DNA of 5,235 nucleotides from Draconibacterium sp. Its GTDB lineage: Bacteria; Bacteroidota; Bacteroidia; Bacteroidales; Prolixibacteraceae. Positions 1 through 5,235 of the stretch are shown piece after piece. Below the pieces are notes generated by a model, which ran no database searches, was not told the DNA's origin, and saw only the letters and a program-made list of their open reading frames with translations. The DNA lies in NCBI GenBank assembly GCA_015493625.1, contig WGCT01000571.1, forward strand, positions 1-5,235, written 5' to 3'. A program made the translations under genes and the position numbers. Positions within the stretch are counted from its first letter, which is position 1, and each line of letters begins with the position of its first letter.

Positions 1-52
1 AAAAAAAAACTAATTTTACACCCAATTGTTTAAGCAATACATATAATACCCA

Positions 53-61
53 TATCTTTTG
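53..61 (+). promoter_or_regulatory. Possible -7 promoter element ahead of the carboxyltransferase operon
   Basis: TATCTTTTG is one base off the Bacteroidota -7 consensus TAnnTTTG, having three spacer bases instead of two. It ends 29 bp before the ATG at 91. No clear TTTG -33 partner sits at the usual distance; the nearest candidate, ATTG at 25-28, is too far upstream. The rest of 1-90 is A/T-rich, starts with an A-run at the window edge and shows no coding signal. The operon could instead be read through from a gene left of the window. Confidence 0.2.
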
Positions 62-90
62 GGAAGATTCTATAACTTAAAAATAATTTT

Positions 91-1635
91 ATGTCACTTA
101 GAAGTAACATCCTTGATTTACGAAAGAGGAAAAAAGAGATTCAAAAGGGAGGTGGAGATAAGGCCATTGAGAAACAGGCTAAAATGGGAAAACTTACAGC
201 ACGTGAGCGCATCCTCTCTCTTCTCGATAAAAATTCATTTCACGAATACGACCTTTTTGTTGAGCATGCAGCAAAAGATTTTGGAATGGAATCGAAAACA
301 CTGCATGGCGACGGGGTAATTATTGGAACCGGAACAATTAACGGTAAACCCATCTGTATTTTTGCACAAGACTTTACTGTAGCCGGTGGTTCGCTGGGGT
401 TGATGCACGCCCGCAAGATTACTAAAATTATGGATCATGCCCTTAAAATGAGGGTTCCGTTAATTGGAATTAACGACTCGGGAGGTGCCCGTATTCAGGA
501 AGGTGTAAACTCGTTGGCAGGTTACGGCGAAATATTTTTCCGCAACACCTTGGCGTCGGGAGTAATTCCGCAACTATCGGTAATTCTGGGGCCTTGTGCC
601 GGAGGAGCCGTTTATTCTCCCGCACTTACCGATTTTGTTTTTGTGGTTGAAAACATCTCTAAAATGTTTATTACCGGGCCAAGTGTAATTAAATCGGTTT
701 TAGGTGAAGAGATTTCGATGGAAGAATTGGGCGGTGCAAAAGTACACGCCGAAGTTACCGGAAATGCTCACTTTTATGCAAAAACAGAAATGGAATGTTT
801 CGACCAGATTAAAACGTTAATCAGCTACATTCCACGAAGCAACTCGAAAAAAGCAATTCCTCATAAACCTAAAGCACCTCTTAAAGGGAAAAAAGTTGAA
901 GATATTGTACCATCCGACCCAAGAATTCCGTACGATATGCGCGATATTTTAAAAAGCGTTACCGACGGTTCCGAGTTTTTTGAAATAATGGAGCACTTTG
1001 CACCAAATATAATTATTGGATTTGGAAGAATGGAGGGCGAAACAGTAGGTTTTGTTGCCAACCAGCCAATGGTTTTAGCAGGTGTTTTAGATACCGACAG
1101 TTCCGATAAAGCAGCTCGTTTTATTCGTTACTGCAACGCTTTTAATATTCCAATTGTTACTATTGAAGATCTTCCCGGTTATTTGCCGGGTGCCGACCAG
1201 GAACATGCCGGAGTAATTCGCCACGGAGCAAAAATACTGTATGCATACAGCGAAGCAACCGTTCCGAAAATTACGGTTATTCTTAGAAAAGCATACGGTG
1301 GTGGTTATATTGCCATGAACTCGCGCCATTTACGTGCCGACTTTGTTTTTGCCTGGCCAACTGCAGAAATTGCTGTTATGGGCCCCGAAGGTGCAGCAAA
1401 TATTGTATTCCGAAAAGAGATTGCCGAGGCCGAGAATCCGGAGGAGATGCGCCAGCAAAAAATTCAGGAATACAAAGAAAAATTTGCAAATCCGTATGTT
1501 GCCGCAGCACAAGGATATATCGATGAGGTAATTGAACCAAATCAAACCCGGTCGCGAATTTTACATGCACTAAAAGTTTCGGAAAACAAAAGTGTATTTA
1601 TGCCTCAGAAAAAACATGGAATACCTCCATTTTAA
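91..1635 (+). CDS. pccB: Acyl-CoA (propionyl-/methylmalonyl-CoA) carboxyltransferase, beta-type subunit
   Basis: This is a cytoplasmic carboxyltransferase that moves CO2 between carboxybiotin and an acyl-CoA, most likely propionyl-CoA giving methylmalonyl-CoA, or the reverse. Its 514 residues match the full family length, with both crotonase-like halves present. The N-terminal half shows GGSLG (99-103), GARIQEG (132-138) and the oxyanion loop CAGGAVYSPAL (169-179). The C-terminal half shows VLDTDSSDKAARF (332-344), EDLPGYLPG (359-367), the second oxyanion loop AYGGGYIAM (401-409) and AWPTAEIAVMGPEGAANI (421-438). The ATG at 91 gives the usual start into LRxRKxEI...KLTARERI. No Shine-Dalgarno is visible, only an A/T-rich stretch. 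The biotin carrier gene follows 11 bp later, which supports a biotin-dependent complex. PccB of propionyl-CoA carboxylase and MmdA of methylmalonyl-CoA decarboxylase are close relatives. The GGGYIAMNS loop looks rather MmdA-like, so the symbol is provisional and the direction of the reaction is not settled. Confidence 0.93.
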   Translation: MSLRSNILDLRKRKKEIQKGGGDKAIEKQAKMGKLTARERILSLLDKNSFHEYDLFVEHAAKDFGMESKTLHGDGVIIGTGTINGKPICIFAQDFTVAGGSLGLMHARKITKIMDHALKMRVPLIGINDSGGARIQEGVNSLAGYGEIFFRNTLASGVIPQLSVILGPCAGGAVYSPALTDFVFVVENISKMFITGPSVIKSVLGEEISMEELGGAKVHAEVTGNAHFYAKTEMECFDQIKTLISYIPRSNSKKAIPHKPKAPLKGKKVEDIVPSDPRIPYDMRDILKSVTDGSEFFEIMEHFAPNIIIGFGRMEGETVGFVANQPMVLAGVLDTDSSDKAARFIRYCNAFNIPIVTIEDLPGYLPGADQEHAGVIRHGAKILYAYSEATVPKITVILRKAYGGGYIAMNSRHLRADFVFAWPTAEIAVMGPEGAANIVFRKEIAEAENPEEMRQQKIQEYKEKFANPYVAAAQGYIDEVIEPNQTRSRILHALKVSENKSVFMPQKKHGIPPF

Positions 1636-1646
1636 AAAGAAATACT

Positions 1647-1973
1647 ATGGCTGAAGAAAAAGAATATAAAGAATTAATTATTCAGGGTGCAATTTATAAA
1701 ACCACCTTTACAAAAAAATTCGAAAACCGGAAAAATTATCAAGCTCCAAACGAGAACTTGATTTATTCGTTTATTCCCGGAACGGTTATCGATATTTTTG
1801 TTAAACCAAAAGAGAAGGTAAAAGAGGGCGAAACATTAATGTTGCTCGAAGCAATGAAAATGCAAAACCAAATTCGAATGCCTTTCGATGGCGAGATTGT
1901 AAAGATTCATGTTAAGAAAGATGAATCGATTCCGAACCGTCATTTGATGATGGAGATTAAAAGAAAAAAATAG
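1647..1973 (+). CDS. Biotin carboxyl carrier protein (biotin/lipoyl attachment domain)
   Basis: This small cytoplasmic carrier has a lysine expected to be biotinylated by biotin ligase; the biotin then shuttles a carboxyl group between a carboxylase or decarboxylase subunit and the carboxyltransferase encoded just upstream. Of its 108 residues, about 38-106 form the biotinyl domain: IPGTV at 43-47, KEGETLMLLEAMKM ending at 72, and DGEIVKI at 81-87. The target is Lys71 in EAMKM, 37 residues from the C-terminus, as is normal for this fold. The first ~37 residues are a charged leader (YKELIIQGAIYKTTFTKKF) of the kind that precedes the domain in short Bacteroidota carriers. It lacks the long Ala/Pro linker of classical AccB, which favours a PCC/MMD-type complex over fatty-acid acetyl-CoA carboxylase. 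The 11-bp gap to the upstream gene and the terminator 58 bp after the stop mark it as the last gene of the operon. Confidence 0.93.
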   Translation: MAEEKEYKELIIQGAIYKTTFTKKFENRKNYQAPNENLIYSFIPGTVIDIFVKPKEKVKEGETLMLLEAMKMQNQIRMPFDGEIVKIHVKKDESIPNRHLMMEIKRKK

Positions 1974-1976
1974 TTG

Positions 1977-2008
1977 TACTCAACCCGAAAAGCTATTTGG
2001 GTGGAGTA
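1977..2008 (+). repeat. Imperfect inverted repeat directly after the biotin carrier stop
   Basis: The arms TACTCAACCC (1977-1986) and GGGTGGAGTA (1999-2008) pair at nine of ten positions. The 12-base interior can extend the stem with a G.U and A-U pairs. The repeat begins three bases after the stop codon and is followed by an A-rich stretch, not a T-run. It is therefore not a stand-alone intrinsic terminator on this strand. It may protect the 3' end of the message or help the terminator that follows; both roles are inferred. Confidence 0.5.
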
Positions 2009-2030
2009 TTCAAAAAACTTCAAAACGAAT

Positions 2031-2067
2031 AAAAAAAAACCGTGCAACTTATTGTACGGTTTTTTTT
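2031..2067 (+). terminator. Rho-independent terminator of the carboxyltransferase/biotin carrier operon
   Basis: The stem CCGTGCAA (2040-2047) pairs with TTGTACGG (2052-2059) over eight positions including one G.U, with the four-base loop CTTA. Eight Ts follow (2060-2067) and nine As precede (2031-2039), so the A/T tracts can extend the stem and the structure could also stop transcription from the right. It sits 58 bp after the biotin carrier stop. Confidence 0.88.
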
Positions 2068-2307
2068 ATTGATTAGCTCTTTCCACACTTTTTGCCGGAT
2101 AAAGCAGGTGCCGATATGGCGTGCAGCTGAGCTTTTAAAGGCATCAAATAGTACAACTTGCTGTATGTTATGTGTTTAGCTGTTTTTTAGCAGGCCCTGA
2201 TTGGAAAAATAACAATTCACATCGAGTAAAAGTTATAGACTATCACAAATAAATAATTAGGGTTTACTGAAAATCTCAGATAATGTATCTAACTGTATGT
2301 CATTCGT
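2068..2307. other. Unassigned intergenic DNA with an imperfect inverted repeat
   Basis: I see no credible gene in these 240 bp: all frames are short or broken. At about 2080-2200 the composition is less A/T-skewed than the surrounding spacer. CAGCTGAGC (2124-2132) can pair with GTTTAGCTG (2174-2182), nine positions with two G.U, around a 41-base loop; inside that loop TACA (2152-2155) pairs with TGTA (2162-2165). This could be a remnant of a mobile or repeat element. No toxin gene that would fit the antitoxin relic just downstream can be recognised here. Confidence 0.3.
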
Positions 2308-2514
2308 TTAATTAATTTTCGGCAAATCCTAATTATTGCCATTGAACATATTGCTAAAGCGATAGGAGTGACCAAAATGCCGGAAGGAACAGGATTGAGT
2401 AGACCGAGTTTGTATAAAGGATTATAGGACGGAGCCAAACCTCAATTTGCAACAATAATGAAAGTTTTTAAAGCAATTGGAAAACCGATTCAAGTAAATC
2501 CAATATCGGTCTGA
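2308..2514 (+). pseudogene. Decayed HigA-like (XRE family) addiction-module antitoxin
   Basis: Read in one frame, this stretch gives ILIIAIEHIAKAIGV, then TGLSRPSLYKGL, a TAG stop (2425-2427), then DGAKPQFATIMKVFKAIG, and ends at TGA (2512-2514). The pattern IAKAxG...TGLSRxSLYKxLSxGxxPxFxTIMKV is the signature of the HigA-type 'probable addiction module antidote' family, a DNA-binding helix-turn-helix protein that neutralises a HigB/RelE-like toxin and represses its own operon. TAG stands where the family normally has Ser, one base change from TCG. The HTH also carries MPEGTG where VAExTG-like residues are usual, a sign of drift. No start codon precedes the homologous part: in this frame a TAA lies at 2290-2292, and the N-terminal third of a normal ~95-residue antidote is missing. 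No cognate toxin is seen next to it. Family assignment is by motif recall, not by search. Confidence 0.75.
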
Positions 2515-2560
2515 GAAAATAACAACACGACAATAAAAAATATAATTTGGTTGTGCAGTT

Positions 2561-3133
2561 TTACTGTTTTTCCAAATATTCTCCGGCTGCTTCAACCTCT
2601 TTGTACCACTCTTCGCCGTATTTTCTTATTAACGGTTCTTTTAAAAATTTATACAACGGAAGTTTTTCGGCTATTCCACATTCTCGCCCCGGTTTGCAAA
2701 TGTCGAGTTGTTCGTAATTTACCGCATCGAAACGTTTGTATTCGGTAATTCGAATGGGGAAAAGATGGCACGAAACAGGTTTGCGAAAACTAAGTTTTTC
2801 AGCAAAATATGCTTTTTCGATGGCGCATTTTAAAATTCCTCTTTCATCGTAAAACGAAAACACACACTGCCGGTTATCTACTAGTGGTGTAACCAAGTCG
2901 CCGTCGCTGTCGATAACCGAAAAACCCTGCTTTTCAATTTCATTTATATGATTTTCGGGCAGGTACTCTTTATATTTTTCGTACTCCAGCTCAATTGTAA
3001 TTGCCTCGTCGTCGGTAAGCGGGGCCCCCGAATCGCCCTCAATACAACACGCTCCTTTGCACAACGAGATGTTGCAAAGGAACTGTTTCTCAAAAATATC
3101 GCGACTTAATATGGTACGGCCAATTTCAATCAT
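2561..3133 (-). CDS. DUF3109 family cysteine-rich protein (YkgJ-like)
   Basis: The function is unknown. The 190-residue product has no signal peptide or membrane segment and is probably cytoplasmic. Its nine cysteines are grouped as in the DUF3109/YkgJ-like putative zinc- or iron-chelating proteins: C20, C25, C29 and C30 in an N-terminal CxxxxCxxxCC cluster, then C90, C103, C122 in SCHLFPIRI, C146 and C152. The CHLFP motif and the cysteine spacing suggest bound metal, possibly an Fe-S cluster, but this is inferred. The length is normal for the family in Bacteroidota. The start at 3133 lies just before the conserved IEIGRTxLS opening, with only AAAAATT before the ATG and no Shine-Dalgarno. It lies 96 bp downstream of gpmI on the same strand and no TAnnTTTG element is visible in that gap, so it is probably read through from gpmI. 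Confidence 0.85.
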   Translation of the reverse strand: MIEIGRTILSRDIFEKQFLCNISLCKGACCIEGDSGAPLTDDEAITIELEYEKYKEYLPENHINEIEKQGFSVIDSDGDLVTPLVDNRQCVFSFYDERGILKCAIEKAYFAEKLSFRKPVSCHLFPIRITEYKRFDAVNYEQLDICKPGRECGIAEKLPLYKFLKEPLIRKYGEEWYKEVEAAGEYLEKQ

Positions 3134-3150
3134 AATTTTTGTTTGGCTTT

Positions 3151-3173
3151 CATTCCCGCGAAAGCGGGGAATG
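3151..3173. repeat. REP-like GC-rich hairpin between gpmI and the DUF3109 gene
   Basis: CATTCCCGC (3151-3159) pairs with GCGGGGAATG (3164-3173) around a GAAA tetraloop, with one bulged G in the right arm. It stands out in an A/T-rich background. Both strands form the hairpin; only the + strand has the GNRA loop. No T-run follows on the minus strand, so it is unlikely to be a normal intrinsic terminator of gpmI. Hairpins of the form TTCCCGCGAAAGCGGGAA are familiar as dispersed intergenic repeats in many bacteria. Here it falls in the likely leader/intercistronic RNA, 18 bases before the DUF3109 start. Confidence 0.65.
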
Positions 3174-3229
3174 GCAACTCTGTTTTCTTGCCTCCACTCC
3201 GCTGTAGTAGGTTAGAAAAGGCTGGGTTT

Positions 3230-4759
3230 TTATTTTATTAGATTCTTCCTTGTCATTTCAGCAGGTATATCAAGTCCCATGTCGGCAAGTAGTGTTGGTG
3301 CCACATCGGCTAAAATTCCATCTTGCAATTGAATTCCCTTCTTTTCGGTAACAAAAATACAAGGAACGGGATTTAACGAGTGGGCTGTATTTTCCGAGCC
3401 ATCTTCGTTTACAGCATTATCGGCATTTCCGTGGTCGGCAATAATCATCACATCAAAACCTCCTTCTTGTGCTGCTGTAACCACATCTTTTACACAGCTG
3501 TCAACAGTTACCACTGCTTTATAAATTGCATCGTAAACACCAGTATGTCCCACCATATCGCCGTTGGCAAAGTTAAGACAGACAAAGTCGGCCTCGCCAT
3601 TTTTTAATTTCGGAACAATTGCATCGCGCACTTTCGGAGCCGACATTTCGGGCTGTAAATCGTAAGTAGCCACTTTGGGCGACGGAATTAAAATCCGGCT
3701 TTCACCTTTAAACTCTTGGTCGCGGCCACCACTGAAAAAGAAAGTTACGTGAGCAAATTTCTCTGTTTCTGCAATTCTAATCTGCTTTAATCCGGCATTA
3801 GCAACCACTTCGCCCATTGTATTTGTAACATTCTCTTTTTTGAAAATTACATTTACATTTTTAAAATCGGCTTTATAGGTGGTCATGGTGTACCACTTTA
3901 AATTCATTGTGTGTAAATCCAGTTCCGGAAAGTCTTGTTGGGTAAATGCAATGGTCATCTCGCGTAAACGGTCGGTGCGGAAATTGAAACAGATAACCAC
4001 GTCATCTTCTTCAATTTTGGCAAGTGGTTCGTTTTTTTCGTCAACCATTACAATGGGTTTCAGAAATTCGTCGGTAACTCCGGCATCGTACGACGCTTTT
4101 ACCGTAGCCAGCAAATCGGTCGATTTCTCGCCTTCGCCTTTTGTATATAAATCGTAAGCCAGTTTTAACCGGTCGTAGTTGCTGTCGCGGTCCATTCCGT
4201 AATAGCGCCCAATCAGCGAGGCAAATCTTGCATTTGTCGATTCAAGTTCTTTTAAATCGTTTTTAATAAATTTGTATCCCGAGCGTGGGTCGGTGTCGCG
4301 GCCGTCGGTTAATCCGTGAACAAAAACATCTTTCAGCCCCATATCGGTTGCAATCTGGCAAAGTGCCACCATATGCGAACTAAGCGCATGAACTCCGCCG
4401 GGGCCAATTAATCCAATTAAATGAACTTTTTTATTGTTCTCTTTTGCGTAGTTGTAAGCTTCTATAATTTGTGGATTCTTCCAAAGCGACTTATCTTCTA
4501 TTGCTTTGGTAATTTTTACCATGTCCTGATACAAAACCCTGCCTGCTCCAATGTTGAGGTGCCCCACTTCCGAGTTTCCCATTTGCCCTTCGGGAAGCCC
4601 AACTTTTTCGCCACTTGCATAAAGTTTCGAGTGCGGATATTTCGCCATCAGCGAATCGATAAATGGTGTTGGTGCAGTTGCAACAATATCACTTTTCGAA
4701 CCGTCGCCAATTCCCCATCCATCGAGAATCATTAATAATGTTTTTTGAATTTGTGCCAT
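3230..4759 (-). CDS. gpmI: 2,3-bisphosphoglycerate-independent phosphoglycerate mutase
   Basis: This enzyme (EC 5.4.2.12) interconverts 3-phosphoglycerate and 2-phosphoglycerate in glycolysis and gluconeogenesis, in the cytoplasm, using two Mn2+ ions and a phosphoserine intermediate. Its 509 residues are the normal family length and all key sites are present: Asp13 in LDGWG, nucleophile Ser63 in GNSEVGHLN, His124 in GGVHALSSH, GRDTDP (153-158), FRTDR (260-264), Lys334 in EKFAHVTFFFSGG, Asp401 and His405 in NGDMVGHTG, Asp442-His443 in ADHGNAD, and His460 in TAHSLNPVP. The alkaline-phosphatase-like core (about 4-75 and 330-509) flanks the inserted phosphotransferase domain (about 76-310). The ATG at 4759 fits the family N-terminus. 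There is no Shine-Dalgarno; the leader is A-rich. A -7 promoter element lies 37 bp upstream, and the DUF3109 gene follows on the same strand. Nothing is truncated or unusual. Confidence 0.98.
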   Translation of the reverse strand: MAQIQKTLLMILDGWGIGDGSKSDIVATAPTPFIDSLMAKYPHSKLYASGEKVGLPEGQMGNSEVGHLNIGAGRVLYQDMVKITKAIEDKSLWKNPQIIEAYNYAKENNKKVHLIGLIGPGGVHALSSHMVALCQIATDMGLKDVFVHGLTDGRDTDPRSGYKFIKNDLKELESTNARFASLIGRYYGMDRDSNYDRLKLAYDLYTKGEGEKSTDLLATVKASYDAGVTDEFLKPIVMVDEKNEPLAKIEEDDVVICFNFRTDRLREMTIAFTQQDFPELDLHTMNLKWYTMTTYKADFKNVNVIFKKENVTNTMGEVVANAGLKQIRIAETEKFAHVTFFFSGGRDQEFKGESRILIPSPKVATYDLQPEMSAPKVRDAIVPKLKNGEADFVCLNFANGDMVGHTGVYDAIYKAVVTVDSCVKDVVTAAQEGGFDVMIIADHGNADNAVNEDGSENTAHSLNPVPCIFVTEKKGIQLQDGILADVAPTLLADMGLDIPAEMTRKNLIK

Positions 4760-4782
4760 ACTATTTTATTTTACTATTTTAT
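4760..4782 (-). repeat. Short direct repeat in the gpmI leader
   Basis: The ten-base unit ATAAAATAGT (minus strand) occurs at 4773-4782 and again at 4760-4769, a 13-base period, with the second copy abutting the gpmI start codon. The A/T-rich, unstructured leader may help ribosome access where Shine-Dalgarno sequences are not used; this is inferred, and the repeat may also be chance in A/T-rich DNA. Confidence 0.4.
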
Positions 4783-4796
4783 CTAATCTGAAAAAA

Positions 4797-4804
4797 CAAA
4801 AGTA
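4797..4804 (-). promoter_or_regulatory. Bacteroidota-type -7 promoter element of gpmI
   Basis: On the minus strand TACTTTTG is an exact match to the TAnnTTTG -7 consensus recognised by the Bacteroidota primary sigma factor. It lies 37 bp upstream of the gpmI ATG, giving a leader of about 30 bases. No good TTTG -33 box is seen at the expected distance, which is common in this phylum. Confidence 0.55.
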
Positions 4805-5005
4805 TCTTTTTTTAGTTCATTATCGGGGTAATAGTCAGGTTGTTCAAATCGATTTAACAAATTCTTTGCGGGCAATGTGGTTTTAGTTTTTGTCGAAATT
4901 CTGGTTATTATTATCGCTTTTTATTGAAATATGTTTGGCTTTTAATAATTTGTTACCTGCAAGGGAATAAGAAAAATCAATAGAATTACAAATAAGGTTT
5001 TATTT

Positions 5006-5034
5006 TGTCCCATTATTTTACTGTTTTTGGGACA
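5006..5034. repeat. Seven-base inverted repeat at the edge of the AbiEii relic
   Basis: TGTCCCA (5006-5012) and TGGGACA (5028-5034) are perfect inverted copies with a 15-base A/T-rich spacer. The repeat ends just where recognisable AbiEii homology begins. It could be a mobile-element end, an operator or a chance palindrome. The neighbouring spacer 4805-5005 shows no gene, RNA or further structure that I can support. Confidence 0.35.
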
Positions 5035-5035
5035 G

Positions 5036-5235
5036 ATTTTAAAAACAATATCGCCGGAAAAAACTTTTTTAGAAAAGTTAATTTTGTTACACGAAGAATT
5101 TACCAAATCCGGCGATAAAATTCGTTATCATAGAATGTCAAGACATTTATGCGATATAGGAGAAATATTATGAACCAAGCACGGTATTAATGCTTTAAAA
5201 AACACCAAACTATTTGATGAAATAATTGCTCACAG
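5036..5235 (+). pseudogene. C-terminal fragment of an AbiEii-type nucleotidyltransferase toxin, interrupted by TGA
   Basis: The reading frame gives TISPEKTFLEKLILLHEEF, then KIRYHRMSRHLCDIGEIL, an in-frame TGA (5171-5173), then GINALKNTKLFDEIIAH, and runs off the window. The order PExTFxEKxxxLHEEF...RxSRHxxDI...G...AL.....LFxEIVAH is typical of the C-terminal part of AbiEii/AbiGii (nucleotidyltransferase) toxins of type IV toxin-antitoxin and abortive-infection systems. The N-terminal catalytic nucleotidyltransferase part, with its GGT and DxD motifs, is absent. Upstream the frame is open only back to 4949, with no ATG and no recognisable homology. No AbiEi-like antitoxin is present. The missing front and the internal stop make it a relic, although the part beyond 5235 cannot be judged. 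The assignment is by motif recognition, not a search. Confidence 0.75.

Noticed and set aside
1..10. Run of As as the tail of a terminator from an upstream gene
   Set aside because: The window begins inside the run, so no stem can be seen.
59..319. Open frame of 86 codons on the + strand overlapping the start of the carboxyltransferase gene
   Set aside because: It overlaps the strongly supported gene in another frame and its product shows no family features.
2124..2182. Integron attC-like recombination site
   Set aside because: GTTATGT does not fit the GTTRRRY core, no matching R'' core is found at a suitable distance, and no cassette gene or integrase is present.
2068..2307. HigB/RelE-like toxin gene upstream of the antitoxin relic
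   Set aside because: No frame shows toxin motifs, and all frames are short or interrupted.
2515..2560. Possible terminator for the minus-strand DUF3109 gene (ACAAC/GTTGT arms)
   Set aside because: The arms are only five or six bases, the loop is long, and no clean T-run follows at the right place on the minus strand.
3183..3219. TTTTCT/AGAAAA inverted repeat downstream of gpmI as a terminator
   Set aside because: The stem is weak and A/T-only, the loop is 25 bases, and no T-run follows in either direction.
4421..4735. Open frame of 104 codons on the + strand, opposite gpmI
   Set aside because: It is antisense to conserved catalytic-site coding sequence of gpmI, has no independent support, and is explained by the codon pattern of gpmI.
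5171..5173. Recoding of TGA (or of TAG at 2425) as a sense codon
   Set aside because: The intact genes encode Trp with TGG, TAG is the real stop of the biotin carrier gene, and both interrupted frames also lack their N-termini, so decay is the simpler explanation.

Overview
The window looks like an ordinary chromosomal segment of a Bacteroidota bacterium, plausibly of the Marinilabiliales/Prolixibacteraceae type. That placement is inferred from the AT-rich composition, the near absence of Shine-Dalgarno sequences, a TAnnTTTG-type -7 promoter element ahead of gpmI, and the style of the proteins. The exact genus cannot be read from the sequence alone.

Left part (1-2067, + strand): a short A/T-rich leader is followed by a two-gene operon. 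The first gene encodes a 514-residue biotin-dependent carboxyltransferase (propionyl-CoA carboxylase beta / methylmalonyl-CoA decarboxylase alpha type). The second, 11 bp downstream, encodes a 108-residue biotin carrier protein with an EAMKM biotinylation site. The carrier would bring carboxybiotin to the carboxyltransferase, linking propionyl-CoA and methylmalonyl-CoA (succinate/propionate metabolism). The operon closes with an imperfect hairpin and then a strong intrinsic terminator. No biotin carboxylase, decarboxylase membrane subunit or epimerase lies inside the window.

Middle (2068-2560): about 490 bp without an intact gene. The first 240 bp are unassigned. The rest holds the decayed remains of a HigA-like (XRE family, addiction module antidote) antitoxin, interrupted by an in-frame TAG.

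Right part (2561-4804, - strand): two co-directional genes. Upstream is gpmI, a complete cofactor-independent phosphoglycerate mutase of glycolysis/gluconeogenesis with its own -7 promoter element. Downstream is a 190-residue cysteine-rich DUF3109/YkgJ-like protein of unknown function. They are separated by 96 bp that contains a GC-rich REP-like hairpin.

Far right (4805-5235): intergenic DNA, then a C-terminal fragment of an AbiEii-type nucleotidyltransferase toxin (+ strand), broken by an in-frame TGA and running off the window. The housekeeping genes appear intact, while both non-housekeeping remnants are dead toxin-antitoxin parts. I found no convincing novel system here. The most notable signals are the two toxin-antitoxin relics and the short inverted repeats beside them.
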